A DNA stretch of 64,000 nucleotides. It comes from Micromussa lordhowensis (lineage: Eukaryota; Cnidaria; Anthozoa; Scleractinia; Lobophylliidae). The notes under the pieces are model-generated. The model searched no databases and was not told the origin of the DNA. It was given only the letters and a program-made list of their open reading frames with translations. Below are positions 45,913 through 58,591 of this stretch, piece by piece. Positions within the stretch are counted from its first letter, which is position 1. Each line of letters opens with the position of its first letter. The translations under genes were made by a program, and so were the position numbers. Location of the stretch: NCBI GenBank assembly GCA_964020085.1, contig OZ026603.1, forward strand, positions 7,866,546-7,930,545, in the 5' to 3' direction.

Positions 45913-47167
45913 CGATCTTCGCACTGATTCAATTGAACTAAGAACTCTAGTACCGTAATTTTACATCGCAGCTTTTTGTAGAGAGCGCTTACAGCTGTCA
46001 GACGGTTTTTTTTTCGGCCTATTTTAAGGTGGCGCCCCTAATGTCTGTTCAAACAGCTGTCAGACGGTTTTTTTTCGGCCTATTTTAAGGTGGCGCCCCT
46101 AATGTCTGTTCAGACAGCTGTCAGACAGTTTTTTTTTCGGCCTAATTTAAGGTGGCGCCCCTAATGTCTGTTCAGACGGGGAGGGGGAGAGGAGGCTTTT
46201 AAGGAACCCACTAACATTGACTGAATCAATGAACTAAATTTTGCATGGCATGTGATTGGTCAAGAATCTTGATGCTTCCATGCCAACCGTGTTTTGACAG
46301 TCATGTTTTTCAACATTTTGAATTTTCCCGTTTTTTGCACTAATTAACTTCTATCATTTTAGAGAAATTTCTTTTTCGGTGTTGATCATTTTTTAGCCCT
46401 TTTGGGTGGCTCACGTTTTCTAAGTTTTTTTTCTTGTAAAAACCCCGAGCTCCCAGATGACAGCTGTTTAGAAGTAATCATTATTTTCTATGTTATGCGC
46501 ATAATTTTAGAAATACTATAAATCTTCCAAGTTTCATTGTCATAACCTTAATACTTTATGGGTTGCTGGGTGAGGAACTCAAAAGCCCCTCCCACAGTCC
46601 CAGGAGAATAAAAAGGCCCGCTAAACAAAACTTAGAGCTTAGTTAAGTTGGTAGATAAGTTTTAACTTAAGAGCAAGCTAAGTTATATTAAACGTTTAGC
46701 AGTTAACGCCAAGAGTTCCACTTTTGTCCAGCGCGGTTCAAATTGTGTACTAATTGGTCTAATAATCTAGCCATATCTATTCACAGTCTGTGATAAATTT
46801 CTTTTTATTGGTGGATTCTTCAGGCTCATCTCTCAGTCAAAAGCTCATATTTTACATTTGAAAAATCTTAGTCAACAAACACTGCATGAAGAAACCATTT
46901 AGTTGAAATTTACTTTATAATGGTCTTTCCCGTGGTGTAGCAGATGTTCCCAAGCGACAATTATTTTCTCCTTCGCGAAATGAGTTCATTTTCCTATACA
47001 GACATCATGTATTGTTTGGGAACACTTAGGCGCTATGAAAATGCTCGACATAAGCAGCGATTTTATTTTTGTGACTTAGTATTTACAGGAAAGAGTATTT
47101 CCATAAAGTAATAGTATGATGTTTTTTAATCAGTAATTATATACATATTCGGATAGTTTGTCCGCCA
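45913..47167. other. Intergenic DNA with a 61-62 bp tandem triplication
   Basis: Three direct copies of a unit starting CAGCTGTCAGAC lie at 45,992, 46,054 and 46,115, ending near 46,179. Each contains CGGCCTA.TTTAAGGTGGCG. The rest, to 47,167, has no recognised gene. A GAATAAAAAGG box near 46,607 could be a TATA-like or polyadenylation word. Confidence 0.6.
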
Positions 47168-47354
47168 TCCTCAGAGACCCAGAGGCTGCTAGTCGGGACG
47201 ATAAGATATTTTCGGACAGCGATATTTTCGAGCGAAAGTTTACTTCAAAAGCGGGAGAGCCCCTCTCCCGCTCTTTAAGTAAACTTTCGCCAAAAAATGT
47301 CGCTCGCCCAAACATATCGCATCGTCCAGACTAGCCTATGGGTCTCTGACGATG
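47168..47354. repeat. Palindromic MITE beside the RFC3 copy
   Basis: The outer arms TCAGAGACCCA and TGGGTCTCTGA and the inner arms GCGAAAGTTTACTT and AAGTAAACTTTCGC pair around a centre near 47,261. The inner hairpin contains GCGGGAGAGCCCCTCTCCCGC. Confidence 0.7.
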
Positions 47355-47395
47355 TCTGTCCACAGACCCTCTATTTTGTATTGAGAATAGCTTAC

Positions 47396-47625
47396 TTTCT
47401 TTAAATGAGCTGCAAGGTCCTTGTGATAATCCAGCTTTGACAAGGACGTTGGACGATATTTATCCACCCATAAACTCATGTTATCGACAGAAAATTTGCC
47501 AAATTACTAAAGATAACCGTAGATGGCGGACAAAATTTTCGCGCCAAACGGAAACATTGAGCCTGCGATTACTTTCAAAGCTAGTCCTCCGCGAATCGTC
47601 CGCCGCATATTCCCTTCAAAAATAA
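47396..47625 (-). pseudogene. Partial copy of RFC3 promoter and exon 1
   Basis: On the minus strand, 47,479 down to 47,396 is an open copy of RFC3 exon 1 (28 codons, [15 protein letters not shown]..). It lacks only the last codon, CTG, and is followed by a donor GTAAGC. Upstream, 47,480-47,625 keeps the RFC3 promoter region and continues past the point where the fold-back element sits in the main copy. After about 17 intron bases the similarity ends. No further RFC3 exons lie nearby, so the copy cannot encode RFC3, though the promoter could still fire. Confidence 0.9.
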
Positions 47626-47978
47626 GGATTTATCTGCATTCATTTACAATTTATGATCCATGAAAAATCAAGAAGTGTGGAAGCTCTCGTAAGCTACTAT
47701 TATCTTATCATTGTAGCAGTTGTTATTGCTTCTGTTGTTCTTGTTCTATTGTTCCCTTTTCGCATCAAGCCATCCATACCACCCGGCTTCTGCATGACCC
47801 GAAAAATCACCCGCCCGCCCGCCACTATATATATAACCACTCGGCCATTTACTAAATCTGCGTATCAGAAAGAGAGCGAATTAACTGAGCACGGTTTTCG
47901 ATTTATGGGACCCTCAGGTATCAGAGGCAAGTGTCCCCAATTTGGTCCACTGTCACCGTAGCACATTGTCACGGCCAG

Positions 47979-48208
47979 GGGCCCGTTTCTCGAAAGACCC
48001 GGAAACTTTTCGGGCCCGTAAAGCCATTTTTAGTTCATCTGTATCTGAAAACGGAGAACTGTATAGACCTGAAACTTCTTGTGTGAAGAGAACCTCTGTT
48101 TATATTAAGAATACGTGAATAAAACAGCTGTGTAATCATAAGCTTTGAGATTTTGCTATGGCTTTCCGGGTGCGAAAACTTTTCGGGACCTTCGATAAAC
48201 GGGCCCCA
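47979..48208. repeat. MITE with GGGGCCCGTTTCTCGAAAG ends
   Basis: GGGGCCCGTTTCTCGAAAG on the left and CTTCGATAAACGGGCCCC on the right are inverted repeats; inner AAACTTTTCGGG.CC arms also pair. No ORF. Confidence 0.8.
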
Positions 48209-48531
48209 GGTCACGAGTCCTGCTGCATTTCTTACTATTTGCGTGTTGTAAGTACATCTATAACTACGACATGTACATTCTTTTCACCGGCGAAGTGGCT
48301 GTTTTCTTTTTTTCGGATTGTACCATTGTTCTCTACAGATCGGTCAAATTGATTGCAAAAAAAAGAGAAAAAGGCGGTAAAAAAATATTTCTTTGCAACT
48401 CGTCTGATTTAAATGTTTTTAATGGCGCCTGCTGTTCCGTTTACGAATAATGATATCAGTGGGATACATAGGCTCAGGAGAGGATCGCGGGCGCACCGAA
48501 ACATCCACGACTGGAGACTGAGTCTATGGAA

Positions 48532-48631
48532 TACCGTATTTCCTCGAATAAACGCCGCGGCGTTTATTAAATTTTCATGATTTGGGTGCGGCGTTTATTC
48601 GAGGGCGGCGTTTATTCGAGGAAATACGGTA
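48532..48631. repeat. 100 bp palindromic MITE
   Basis: TACCGTATTTCCTCGAATAA and its exact complement form the two ends, with inner GGCGTTTATTC.GAGG repeats. It is immediately followed by CAGTGAAACCTGTGTTAAGC, a pogo/Tigger-like end. Confidence 0.85.
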
Positions 48632-48900
48632 CAGTGAAACCTGTGTTAAGCGGATGCCCTATTAGCCCTATTAAGGCGGGGGTCCACCTGAAAGCCGTAT
48701 TTTGGCTTGGTATTATGTTCTTAATGCAAATATCTCGTTTACGTTTCAAGCAATCAAGAATCTGTTCACTCATTACACACATCTATGTTTTGCGCCGTTT
48801 TGTAAATTTTTTGGTGATTTTTAGGTTTATTTGGAGACAGATAGTTTTTCTCAAAGGATTAGTAAAATTTATGGAAATAGGAAATTTTGAAGATTTGGTG

Positions 48901-48993
48901 TTGTTTTAAAATTAGAGTTTGAAGTTAAAAATTGATAGATACACAGTTGTTTTAAAATTAGAGTTTGAAGTTAAAAATTGATAGATACACATG
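48901..48993. repeat. 46 bp tandem duplication
   Basis: The unit starting TTGTTTTAAAATTAGAGTTT occurs at 48,901 and again at 48,947, identical except at its end. Confidence 0.9.
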
Positions 48994-49179
48994 GTGGTGT
49001 TCCATAACCTTTTCTCCCTCTTTCAATCTCTCTTTAAACTTCCTCAAATTTCACTTTAATTCAGGTAAACCCCCACCTTAAGCCGACACCCTCTATTAAG
49101 TGGACACCAGCTTCTCTAAATTTTCCTCCCACATTTACTGTAAAACAGACCTGCATTTACGGTGAGAGTTGTTTAGGTG

Positions 49180-49935
49180 AATCATGAATTTAGTTGATTA
49201 TCGTCAAAAAGCTTCAAGTCTTTACTGATTTGGTTCATTAGTATTTCGTTTTTAGGCATTACAGCTCTGTCACTGATCTACACCCTCCAACTAAAAGTAG
49301 ATGCCGGCGTCACAGTATGGCGTCAGAACCTCACCGCTCATGACGTCTGTCGAACACATCATCGAATACACCCATTCTAGCTCTAAGCAAGAGCCTGGAT
49401 ATGAGTTCCATCAATAACCAAATAGAGTTGGCCAAATCATGATCAAGTAGCAATAAAGAATCTGAGCTTAGCATACTACCAAGATAGACCAGAAATTCTT
49501 AAAGATATTACTTTTAGTGTTATTTCGCACGAGAAAATTGAAATTGTTGGTCGCACGGTAACTGGCAAGTCGTCACTGGTTTCAGCTCTGTTTAGCATTC
49601 CTCAACCGCATGGACTAGACGTCGACATTGGCAAGATTAACATCCAAATTTCTCGTCGAGCGATGTCAGTCATTACCCAGAATCCTATTCTGTTAACTGG
49701 TTCACTGCGCATGAACTTAGATCCTTTTGAGGAGTACGCTGATCAGGAGCTCTGGGATGCATTAGACGAAGCATCGATTACGATCGTGTCTTGGTTCTCG
49801 AAAATGGACTACTTCTCAAATCAGGACGACAAACAAGAAATCTTATTGTAGAACGAAGGAGGACACTTCTCAAAGCTTTATCGTCACGGTGGCTATGGTA
49901 AAAATGCAAATGCCGGAAAGGAAGAAAAACTCTGA
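49180..49935 (+). pseudogene. Broken copy of the last ABCC4 exon
   Basis: From about 49,180 the sequence matches the end of intron 5 and then, from 49,256, the last exon of the transporter gene (original 19,478-20,415). The intron match shows a DNA-level duplication, not a processed copy. Several frameshifts and stops occur in the first part. The Walker A region is altered (GRTVTGKSS), and about 240 bp covering the signature, Walker B and His loop are deleted between ALDEAS and the DYDRVLVLENG region. It is not functional as an ABC domain. Confidence 0.92.
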
Positions 49936-52815
49936 TCAGTAAAACTCTTTTCATTTTACTGTGAAACTCAGAAAACCGCGAGCACTTTATTTGATTTGAT
50001 TCTGTCTGATCAATCCTCGGTAGGAAAAAAAAGATAGCAACTGGTTCATTTAATTATAGTTCTTAGCGCACGAAAACTTTAATAATGCTGCTTAAAAATG
50101 GACAGAAAAGTTCTAACATCTTCAAACCTAGCATAAACTCTATCGTTAGCACAGGGACAAACATTGCAAAACTGATATGGCTTTCCTTGTACTTTGTGGG
50201 CATTGTAAGGTTCGCATGGTATTGTGGTAAAATGTACAGCCGCCATCTTTTCTCCTATGAAGGATTGTGTACTGACCAATCACAATAAAGTTCAGGACAC
50301 GGAATTAAAAGAATGAATTAAAAAAATGAAAGTAATCTTTCGCGACTCCGTCGCCATCGTCGTCGTCGTGCGTACGCGCCCACAGGCAATACCGCTAGCC
50401 ATGACAACCATGGAAAAACCAATTCATGGGTTTCCTTTTTTTCTTCTTGAGTGTGGGATTCCGATTCCACTATGATTCAATTTAATGAATCACCTGATAC
50501 GGCACCTTCTGACTTTTAATTACGCGCCGAAAATGCCGGCTCTTACTGTTTACAAGCTGCTTAGCTGCGGACAGCTTGCATTTTCCAAAATGTTAAAATT
50601 AGAAATGCACTATCAGTGGAACAATCCGTCGAACTATCTTTTCCCGCCTTAAAATATAATACCGCTATAAAAAGGAGATTTGTCAAATTTGTGTTTTTAA
50701 CTTTTTTATGTTGTTGTCCATATCATGTCTCCCGTGTCTCTGTTGCTTACTGAGTTACGTCAGGTCCACCATATTAAATATTTATCATGTGCGAAGGGCT
50801 GTATCGCAAGCTCCGAACGAAATGTGTACAACTTGTCAACTCTGGTACATGCGCAGTACAAGTATGTCTTAAAACCTATTACATAACAATGGGCATCAAC
50901 ACCAGCGTTTTCATCGATGTTGCATCTGTTCACTAGAAGACCTGCCAAATTAAGATACTTAAGCCGTTCGGTCGATTGGTAGTATAAGTTTACTAGCAGT
51001 TTTGACACGCGTGTATTGTCATTTGGATGCAGTGAATTTTAAGCTATAATTTCAATCATTCTAACACGCAACAAATCAACTAAAACACTTTAAAGTTCCA
51101 GAGAGCGTAGACTTACTTGTTTATTCTTTTAGATTCTGACGAGTGAATAAGATAAGTTATTTTTTTATAAATTGCTTCTTTCTTGCCAAACCGAGTACAT
51201 ATTTTACAGTTAGAAAATTGCTGTGGCCGACACGAGCCCAATTACGTACGTGTTTTAGCTTGTCACTTCCATCTGCTCGCTTTTGACAAATTTACATTCA
51301 GCAATTTGCGTCATAGGGCTTAGATATATATATATATGAACGAATTGTCAAAGAATCGTTCACCTTATTACCGGAGCCATTTTGGCAGTTTGTTTCTCCC
51401 ACATCATCAGGTGAAAAAAAATACTATTCTCAACTGGCCGAAAGTCGTCAGCAGGTTGCAAGGACTCAATTCAGCTTAAAATGAGAGTGGTAAGGGGTGT
51501 ACTAGAACTGTCTTTTTTCTTGGACGACTATTTATTTATTTATAAACACGGTGGCTTATTTTGGGCTCGGTAAAGTTCAAAACGCGAAAATGGTTAGTGC
51601 TTGATCGTGTAAGACTTAAAATCGGCATAGGTATTTACAATGGACCTTGAGAAGCACATAACAAGCGCTGCTGGTTAATTTTTCGTTCTTGACGGCCAAG
51701 AGGAAGGAAATGACCGTTCTTTTGGCAGTTTATTTTTTTCAAGACCAGCAAACGGCTGCGACCTATTAATCAAGCCTCAAAATCAAACCACAAGTAACAG
51801 TTTTTATACTGGCGACTTTAAAGTAGCTCGATGGTCGGTTTCTCTCTGGTCACGACAATTCACTGTGCATAACTACATTATCTTTTCGGAGTCCTCAATC
51901 GACTCAGGAGCGAAGTATATATAGCTACATGTACAGAATATTTGTATTATTTACTCGCTACTTTCCGATGCCACTTTTAATTTTATTTTTGATGCAGTCG
52001 CTGGTTTAATAAAAGGTTGAGTTTTAAGGTCCGAATTACTCCTTTGCTTTCTCGAAAATTTCGATTTTTGTGCCGATTTTTGTTTTTTTAATAATCGCAG
52101 ATAACGCCAAACGGCAAATTACTTGTCAGAATAAAAATGAAAACTTTAATCTTTATCTTGATCAGCCGGGAACTGATGCGGTTCTGTCACGGCGTTTTGC
52201 ATAACTTGAATGTGTTTTTGTGTTGTATTGTATGGGCAGCCGTGCGTACATAAAAACAGTTTGGCGGACTTCTATGCATATTGAATGAAGTTTTTACTGG
52301 CATGTTCCAAAGATGGCAGTTTTATTGTTAAATTTGTAAGATTTATGTACAATAACACCTCTTTCAGTGCAGTTTGAAAGGTCGGTGAGGTATGAGGTAC
52401 CATAGCCTTTCTTACTGCTAGAAAGATAGCAAGACTCGACAGTATAGTGTATCGTTAATATTTCATTGCGTAGACATTTTAAAACTGTGAAAGGCGTATT
52501 AAACGTGAAAGCCTGCGTCTGACATAAAATTATGCAATAAATAGTCCCATGGTTATCAATAATTATGCGAGTTTCAAGACGCAGTAATAAAAGCTCTTAC
52601 TGTTGAATTCAGCGCGCAGTTCCGGTGGAACACGGAGCGCACGCGCGAGGAAACACGAAGCACACGCGCGATGTCCTCATAGCTTGAGGGGGTGTCAATT
52701 TTAGAAATTAAAATAAACTAGACTGGGGGCGTTTTAAAACTGAAAGGTTTCCTAATCGATTAACAACTCACGTTTCACTAGGTCTGTTCAACCGAGATTA
52801 TTAAAAATTAAAAAG
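49936..52815. other. Intergenic DNA, no gene recognised
   Basis: Only short ORFs are present. A GTCGCCATCGTCGTCGTCGT run lies near 50,350 and an (AT)n run near 51,325. No repeat shared with the rest of the window was noticed. Confidence 0.4.
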
Positions 52816-53432
52816 ATAAAAAACGTTCGCTGGCTAAAAATTTAAGAACTAAAATGAGCTTTCGGCTGTCAGTCTACAACCTTCAACGGATAAAAATGGA
52901 ATACGAAATGATCGAATATATGCAAAAAAACGTGGAATAAAACAATGGAAAAAACAAAAGTAAAGTATAAACGTGTAAACTAGTGATTATTGTTTAAAAA
53001 GAATACAATACTGGTTCGGGAGTGGCTTAGAGTTATTGTCCGCATGCTTGGTAGCAGAGGTGTGCCAAGCCTCCAATGTTTTTCTGATACGAAATGAGCC
53101 TTTGTCAATGACGCATAGATTTTGACAATTCTAGTGTCATTGACAAAGGCTCATTTCGTATCAGAAAAACATTGGAGGCTTGGCACACCTCTGCTACCAA
53201 GCATGCGGACAATAACTCTAAGCCACTCCCGAACCAGTATTGTATTCTTTTTAAACAATAATCACTAGTTTACACGTTTATACTTTACTTTTGTTTTTTC
53301 CATTGTTTTATTCCACGTTTTTTTGCATATATTCGATCATTTCGTATTCCATTTTTATCCGTTGAAGGTTGTAGACTGACAGCCGAAAGCTCATTTTAGT
53401 TCTTAAATTTTTAGCCAGCGAACGTTTTTTAT
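52816..53432. repeat. Near-perfect palindrome, 297 bp arms, 23 bp loop
   Basis: The left arm 52,816-53,112 and right arm 53,136-53,432 are reverse complements. I saw no mismatch or indel, and the symmetry of the coordinates supports equal lengths. The loop is 53,113-53,135. No terminal inverted repeat of a known MITE and no clear target duplication are evident (flanks differ: AAAAAG and ATGTCC side). No ORF. Transcribed, it would form a dsRNA hairpin of about 300 bp. Confidence 0.92.
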
Positions 53433-53839
53433 ATGTCCCATCCTGGCTACGCTTCAATTTTTAATTATTAAAAATGCCTCGTTCTAAAAATCACGCGAAG
53501 CGCTTTTTGTGTTTTTCTCGCAAAGGAAAAGACGGTTACTCAAAAAAAAACGCAAATTTGCTAGGGAAGCACACATATGTTCTTTTTTATTATCATTTTT
53601 CCCTTTTTTACGGGGAATGAAAGGAAACTGTTGGGAAGCGGGAGAAGAGAACCGCACCGCCAAAGTTAATACGCAAAACTAAAATATCAGAAACTTTGCA
53701 TAATTTGGAAAAAATACCTAGAATTTTATCGGGACGAACAGTCCTTCTCCAAAAACATTGTGGGACTGCTCAAACAACTTCGATAGCTTAATGGTGTTAC
53801 GATTCATGTTTTAATGTTGGTTCAAGGGTTTGTTAAAAG

Positions 53840-54128
53840 TCCTGGCCAAATGAACTCTTAAATAGTCATAGAGACTTGCGTTAGGTGGCCACTAACGGAC
53901 TCTCAAGTTTCCTCGCAAGTTCACTCAAGTCGCCATTTCATGGCTACATACATATCCTGTATTTCATTGGCTAATAGGTTGCTATAACAACGAATGGACG
54001 GCACTCAACTAGCGTTGACTTGGGTTGGGTGGCCAAACGGTGGAAAACTTGCGTCGACTTGAGTGCAAATTTGATCTCCATCAAAGTGAGCGCATGGTCC
54101 ACTTGCGATTCCGTTTGGCCAGGGCTTT
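53840..54128. repeat. MITE with TGGCCAAA ends
   Basis: AAAGTCCTGGCCAAATG at the left and CCGTTTGGCCAGGGCTTT at the right are inverted. Subterminal words ACTCAAGTC and GACTTGAGT alternate inside. The ends resemble those of the element at 6,718. Confidence 0.6.
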
Positions 54129-54837
54129 ACAGTTGGGCCGTGTGAACTCGAGCTTTTTTCATTATTTTGACCTCCACTTCAGTTTCGACCTAAACTCAAG
54201 TTTCTTTATTTTGAGCTACAAAGGAAATTAACGATAAAAGATACACCGCATCTAGCCGTGTTACAAAACCTCTGGAACACGTATTTGATCATGCTTTGCT
54301 GAATTATAATTAATTCAGTATTTTAACACGGTCATTTCGAGTCCCTGCTTTTTCGAATTATCTTCGAATTATCTTTCCTTTCCACTGACAGCTTGAGATA
54401 GCGGCTTCTTGAGTTCATGAAATTGCAGTTTTATGAAGTGAGCTATACTTTTTTAGTGTGCCTCTCTGACAAAAGGTGTTGGCAGAACGTGTTTCAACCA
54501 CACTCCGACAGCTGCTTGTTTTTGATCAGTGACAAACCCAGTGGAGTGCATCGTAAAACGTCTGTTTATCGGGAATGATCTGTATGCAAGTCAACATATA
54601 TTTTGACAGATTCAATTTGATTCAAGTTTCCTAGTTAGCGCTTTCCCGCTCCTTACGAACTGAATTAATCACAAAGTGACTGAGTCAGTGGTCTGATATT
54701 TCACCTCAAATGAGTTTCTACAAAATGTGAAATTTGTTCTTTCCCTATACAACTATTTCTAAAGTATTTTTAGAAAACCTCCAAATTCTAATAATTGAGT
54801 CTCTCCAGCTGTTATGGGTGGTAATCGCATTGAACTA

Positions 54838-55013
54838 CAGTGGAACCTCGATATAACGAAGGACCAAGGGACTGGCAAAATATGTTCGCTATAACGAGGT
54901 TTCGTTGTATCGAGGTTCTTTTCCATATATTTTACTATTACTGGGTCCAGGAAAATCGTTCGTTATACCGAGGACTTCGTTATATAGAGGTTCGTTAAAT
55001 CGAAGTTCTACTG
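54838..55013. mobile_element. Pogo/Tigger-like MITE
   Basis: The 176 bp element begins CAGTGGAACCTCGATATAAC and ends GAAGTTCTACTG, flanked by TA on both sides as expected for Tc1/mariner-pogo elements. Internal TTCGTTATA.CGAGG words repeat. Confidence 0.85.
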
Positions 55014-55015
55014 TA

Positions 55016-58000
55016 AATGTACTGACAACATGACGAATGTTTAAAACTCCGAATTACTTTTTGAATACAGTTTTAAATATTCGTCATGTTGTTAGACGCT
55101 TCGATAAATGAGATCCATTAGATGCCTCGCGCCGGTGATCATAGTTCGCACGTTTTCTGTATTATGTGTAATAAATTATTCTGACTTTCTCCGGATGAAA
55201 TATCCCGGCAGACTGTAATTTCAAGTACCTACGTAAAAAAAAAACACGTTTTATATTCATTCGTTTTGGCCGTGCGCGCTCTAAGCGCATGCAGTGCTGA
55301 CATCGAATTTTATTGACCTGCGATCATTATAAGTGAGTGAATGGGCGTTCATTTTAGCGCGCAACATATTCGTATCACAATATTATTATAGAGCGACTCA
55401 CATGTACAGACATGACAGACGTGGGCTTAATTATCCTTATATATAGCTTCCAAGCTTGTAACAATGACCGACAATATAAAGCATTTAATTACGCGGTGCG
55501 CGATGCGTCAAAGAGCTCTTCAAACAAAACTTTCAACTAGTCGGCTTTTCTAAGACAATCAAAACATAAACACAACAACAATATCTGCTTTTCGCGATAT
55601 AAAAAAGGTCTTAAATCGCGTTTACCCCCGATGAGTTTTCTAGCAGACGAGGCGAGTGTTTATAATAGCACATTATTTATTGTTATTTAATTGTAAAGGC
55701 GTAGAAACTTAACGTAGTATACTGCCATGGTTTCATAGAAAACGTATTAGAGAGGAAATGTCTACTAAATGTTAGAAAATACGCAGCTGGCAGATTAGGC
55801 GCGGTTGTTGAATTTACTGAGCTTCAAAGTAGGACATCATTCGGTTTTATAATTACTTTTGCCTTGAACGAATAACTACAACTTTCAGGTGTCGATATGT
55901 TAAAGGATGTGCTTTGAATGTTAAACTGTGCGAGATTGTTTTTATGCACGTGGCTTTAACTAATTTTTAAGAGGTTCTGACAAACGTTTTTTCCGCCTCC
56001 GCTAAAAAGTGATTACCACTTTCGAATTTTCCACTCCAAATACAATTGCAGTTTCAGACACAAGCATAACATTCGTGAAGTATCCAGATTTTTAGCCTCA
56101 CAAATTTGAGATATTAAATCCATAAGGGTTCTTTCAGCAACACTATAATCTTGCACATTAACCTAGAGATCATAAAAAGCTGCTCTAATGTTCACCGCCT
56201 GTCCCTATTGTTTCTAAAAATGCGCCTTCATTTCAGTCATGCACTACTCATGTCGCCGATTGTTCTTCATGTTTTATTGTGGATGTTTCTGCGATACAAG
56301 TCTCATCTTGGAAGATTTACTCTTGCACTGGACTCGTGAACGATCTATAGACTTCCTGTTTACAGCACCAGCCGGGGTTCAGTGTTATGTCAGGCGCCTT
56401 CCTCTAATTGCGTGCATCAATAGGTGCAATGGTTATTGCAGATCATGTGAGGGTCACAAATTTTACACAAATTATTTTCCAAACTCGATTCAATGCATGT
56501 AACAAGAAAAACGATGTGACGAATTCGCAAGAGCATGTAAAGCTGGTGTGAACGCGATGTAGATGACGCAGTTGCTGCGTCACATTAATGATGAAATATT
56601 TTCAACTGGGAAATAAAACGCGGAAACGGGTTCTTTTTCACTTTTATGTAAAATGTGTTGTCTGCGGTCTTTACCTTTTTCCGGACAAAGGTCTGATTCT
56701 ATATAAGTATAATACATTGAATGATAATAAATTTATAGCGGGTTTTCATATTTTGCAATTTCGTTGTGATAGGTATCTACTATAGAAACTGAGAAGAGTT
56801 GCTGCAAGATTATTTTGGATGCTAGCGCTCAAAAATTAAATAGCACAAACTCTACATAAAAATAGCCCGATTTACTAGAAAATGGAAAGTGACATCGCCA
56901 TAAAATTGGCGTGCGAAACCGTCAAGCTGACGGGAATTGAAAATTTATCGCAGTTTTTCCCTCTTCCATACATTGAACCGAAATTGAGGGGAGGTTTTAA
57001 TTTCTTGATGGAAGCGCAAAACTGCAATGACTTTTGGCACTAGTTGTGTGTGTCCGGCATTTTAAAATTAGCTGGAAACAGGCGCCAAAGACATGATTGA
57101 CAACTAATGAAATGAATTATTGAAACACTGAAGCCCTTTGACGTAATTCCGGTGTCAGAAAGTCGAAAGCCATTGTTGTGATAATTTCGCTTCAATGAAT
57201 TTCCTCGCGTGCTCCGTAAACGATCAGGTGAGCAATTTTTCTTTTCGTTAACAGTTTAAGAAGTAAGACGATGGATTTTTATAAATTATTCGATATTTTA
57301 CTTAATAGATGCCTTGGACGAAACATATTTTGGCGGGTAAGGAACACATGAGTTATTTTTTATTTGGACTGAATGTTTAATCATGACGACCAGCAGGTGC
57401 AAATACACACGCGACTTTTATCGATGTACCTCTGTCGTAAATTTTAGTCGAAAACTTTATTTTTTTGTATCTCTTAGTCGATTTTTCGCGGACAAGAGTT
57501 ACAAAATTTGCCCAGGTCAACTGAAATCGATTGCATAAAAGTGGTATCTATAGAAGGTTGCATAAAAAGTGATATTATCGAAGTTCCTAAATGTTCCTAA
57601 TTTACGCGTTGCTATTTAATGAAAACAAATGCGAAATTAAGCATTTTCCTAAATTACAGCCAATTTTTATTCAAGTTCGACTCGTATTTGATCGAGTCAG
57701 TTGCTCTCCTAGCTGGTGAGAAATTGCGTGGTACTTCATACAAAAGTGATAGATTTAAGCCATTTATTAATAAGATTAATACCCCTAATTTTTCAGTAGC
57801 TGGTTTGCATGAGCGAGTCTTGCAAATGTGTGGCTTTATATCAATAGACTTTTGTACATTATGTTTTTATTCACCCTCACTGAAATGCTTCTTTTGTAAT
57901 AAATTTCAATTCCTCCAAAAAAACTGAAGAAGATTGGTTTTAACGCTAAGCAGAAGCCAAAAACGGTTACCTTATCATGGGAAATTAACAATGCACGTTG

Positions 58001-58562
58001 ACAACGCGAAGAAAATTTACGTTACACAAAATTAACGCGAATTTTCCAAAAGCGAAGCGAAAATTTCGAAAACAATGTGCGTGCAACCTTATTTTACGCG
58101 AGTTTGCTGCATACAAACGTCTCAACATACATATCTAAAGGCAAAAACAGCAACATTTCCAGTCATTGTTAGCTCATTGTTATTGTTGTTGCTCCGTAAA
58201 TGGATCTAGAGAAAGAACACTCCCTTGGGTCGTGGCATTTTCTAGTGCCTCGGATATTCCCGCAGCTTTCCAGCCGTTGAGAAAATTTTCTTACCCTTCT
58301 CACTTCTTAAGAAGTCGTAAATTAACGCATTGATAGTGGATCTATGAGCAGATGAGGTTTTGTTATTGAAATATAGATTCTGTAAAACGACAGTGATGTA
58401 AAATAGTGTTATTTAAATTAACATCGACGTAAATTAAGATGAATTAAATTCACGCTATTCTCCTATAATAAGATACATGGTGACTGTGGGTAATATAGTT
58501 TTGAGTCATATTGACCAAGTTTTAAGCTCTGATTATTCTCGTTTTCTCATTGGCTTTCTTTA
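55016..58562. other. Intergenic DNA upstream of the first Sprouty-type gene
   Basis: No coding gene recognised. A possible 5' leader exon donor (CGATCAG|GTGAGC at 57,227/57,228) precedes the acceptor CTTTCTTTAG ending at 58,563, which lies 28 bases before the ATG of the Sprouty-type gene. The ORF at 57,619-57,927 has no recognisable motif. Confidence 0.4.
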
Positions 58563-58591
58563 GGAAATGAAGGCTTAGAAGAACAGACGAA

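Noticed and set aside
47653..47961. 102-codon ORF with a hydrophobic stretch resembling a membrane segment
   Set aside because: The hydrophobic run comes from a low-complexity GTTGTT/TTCTTG tract; the rest is not protein-like and has no splice or homology support.
49663..49851. 62-codon ORF resembling an ABC nucleotide-binding domain
   Set aside because: It is part of the broken copy of the last ABCC4 exon, with the signature and Walker B deleted.
56151..56502. Two overlapping ORFs of 62 and 87 codons
   Set aside because: No domain, no codon bias distinct from the surrounding AT-rich DNA, and no splice-supported context.
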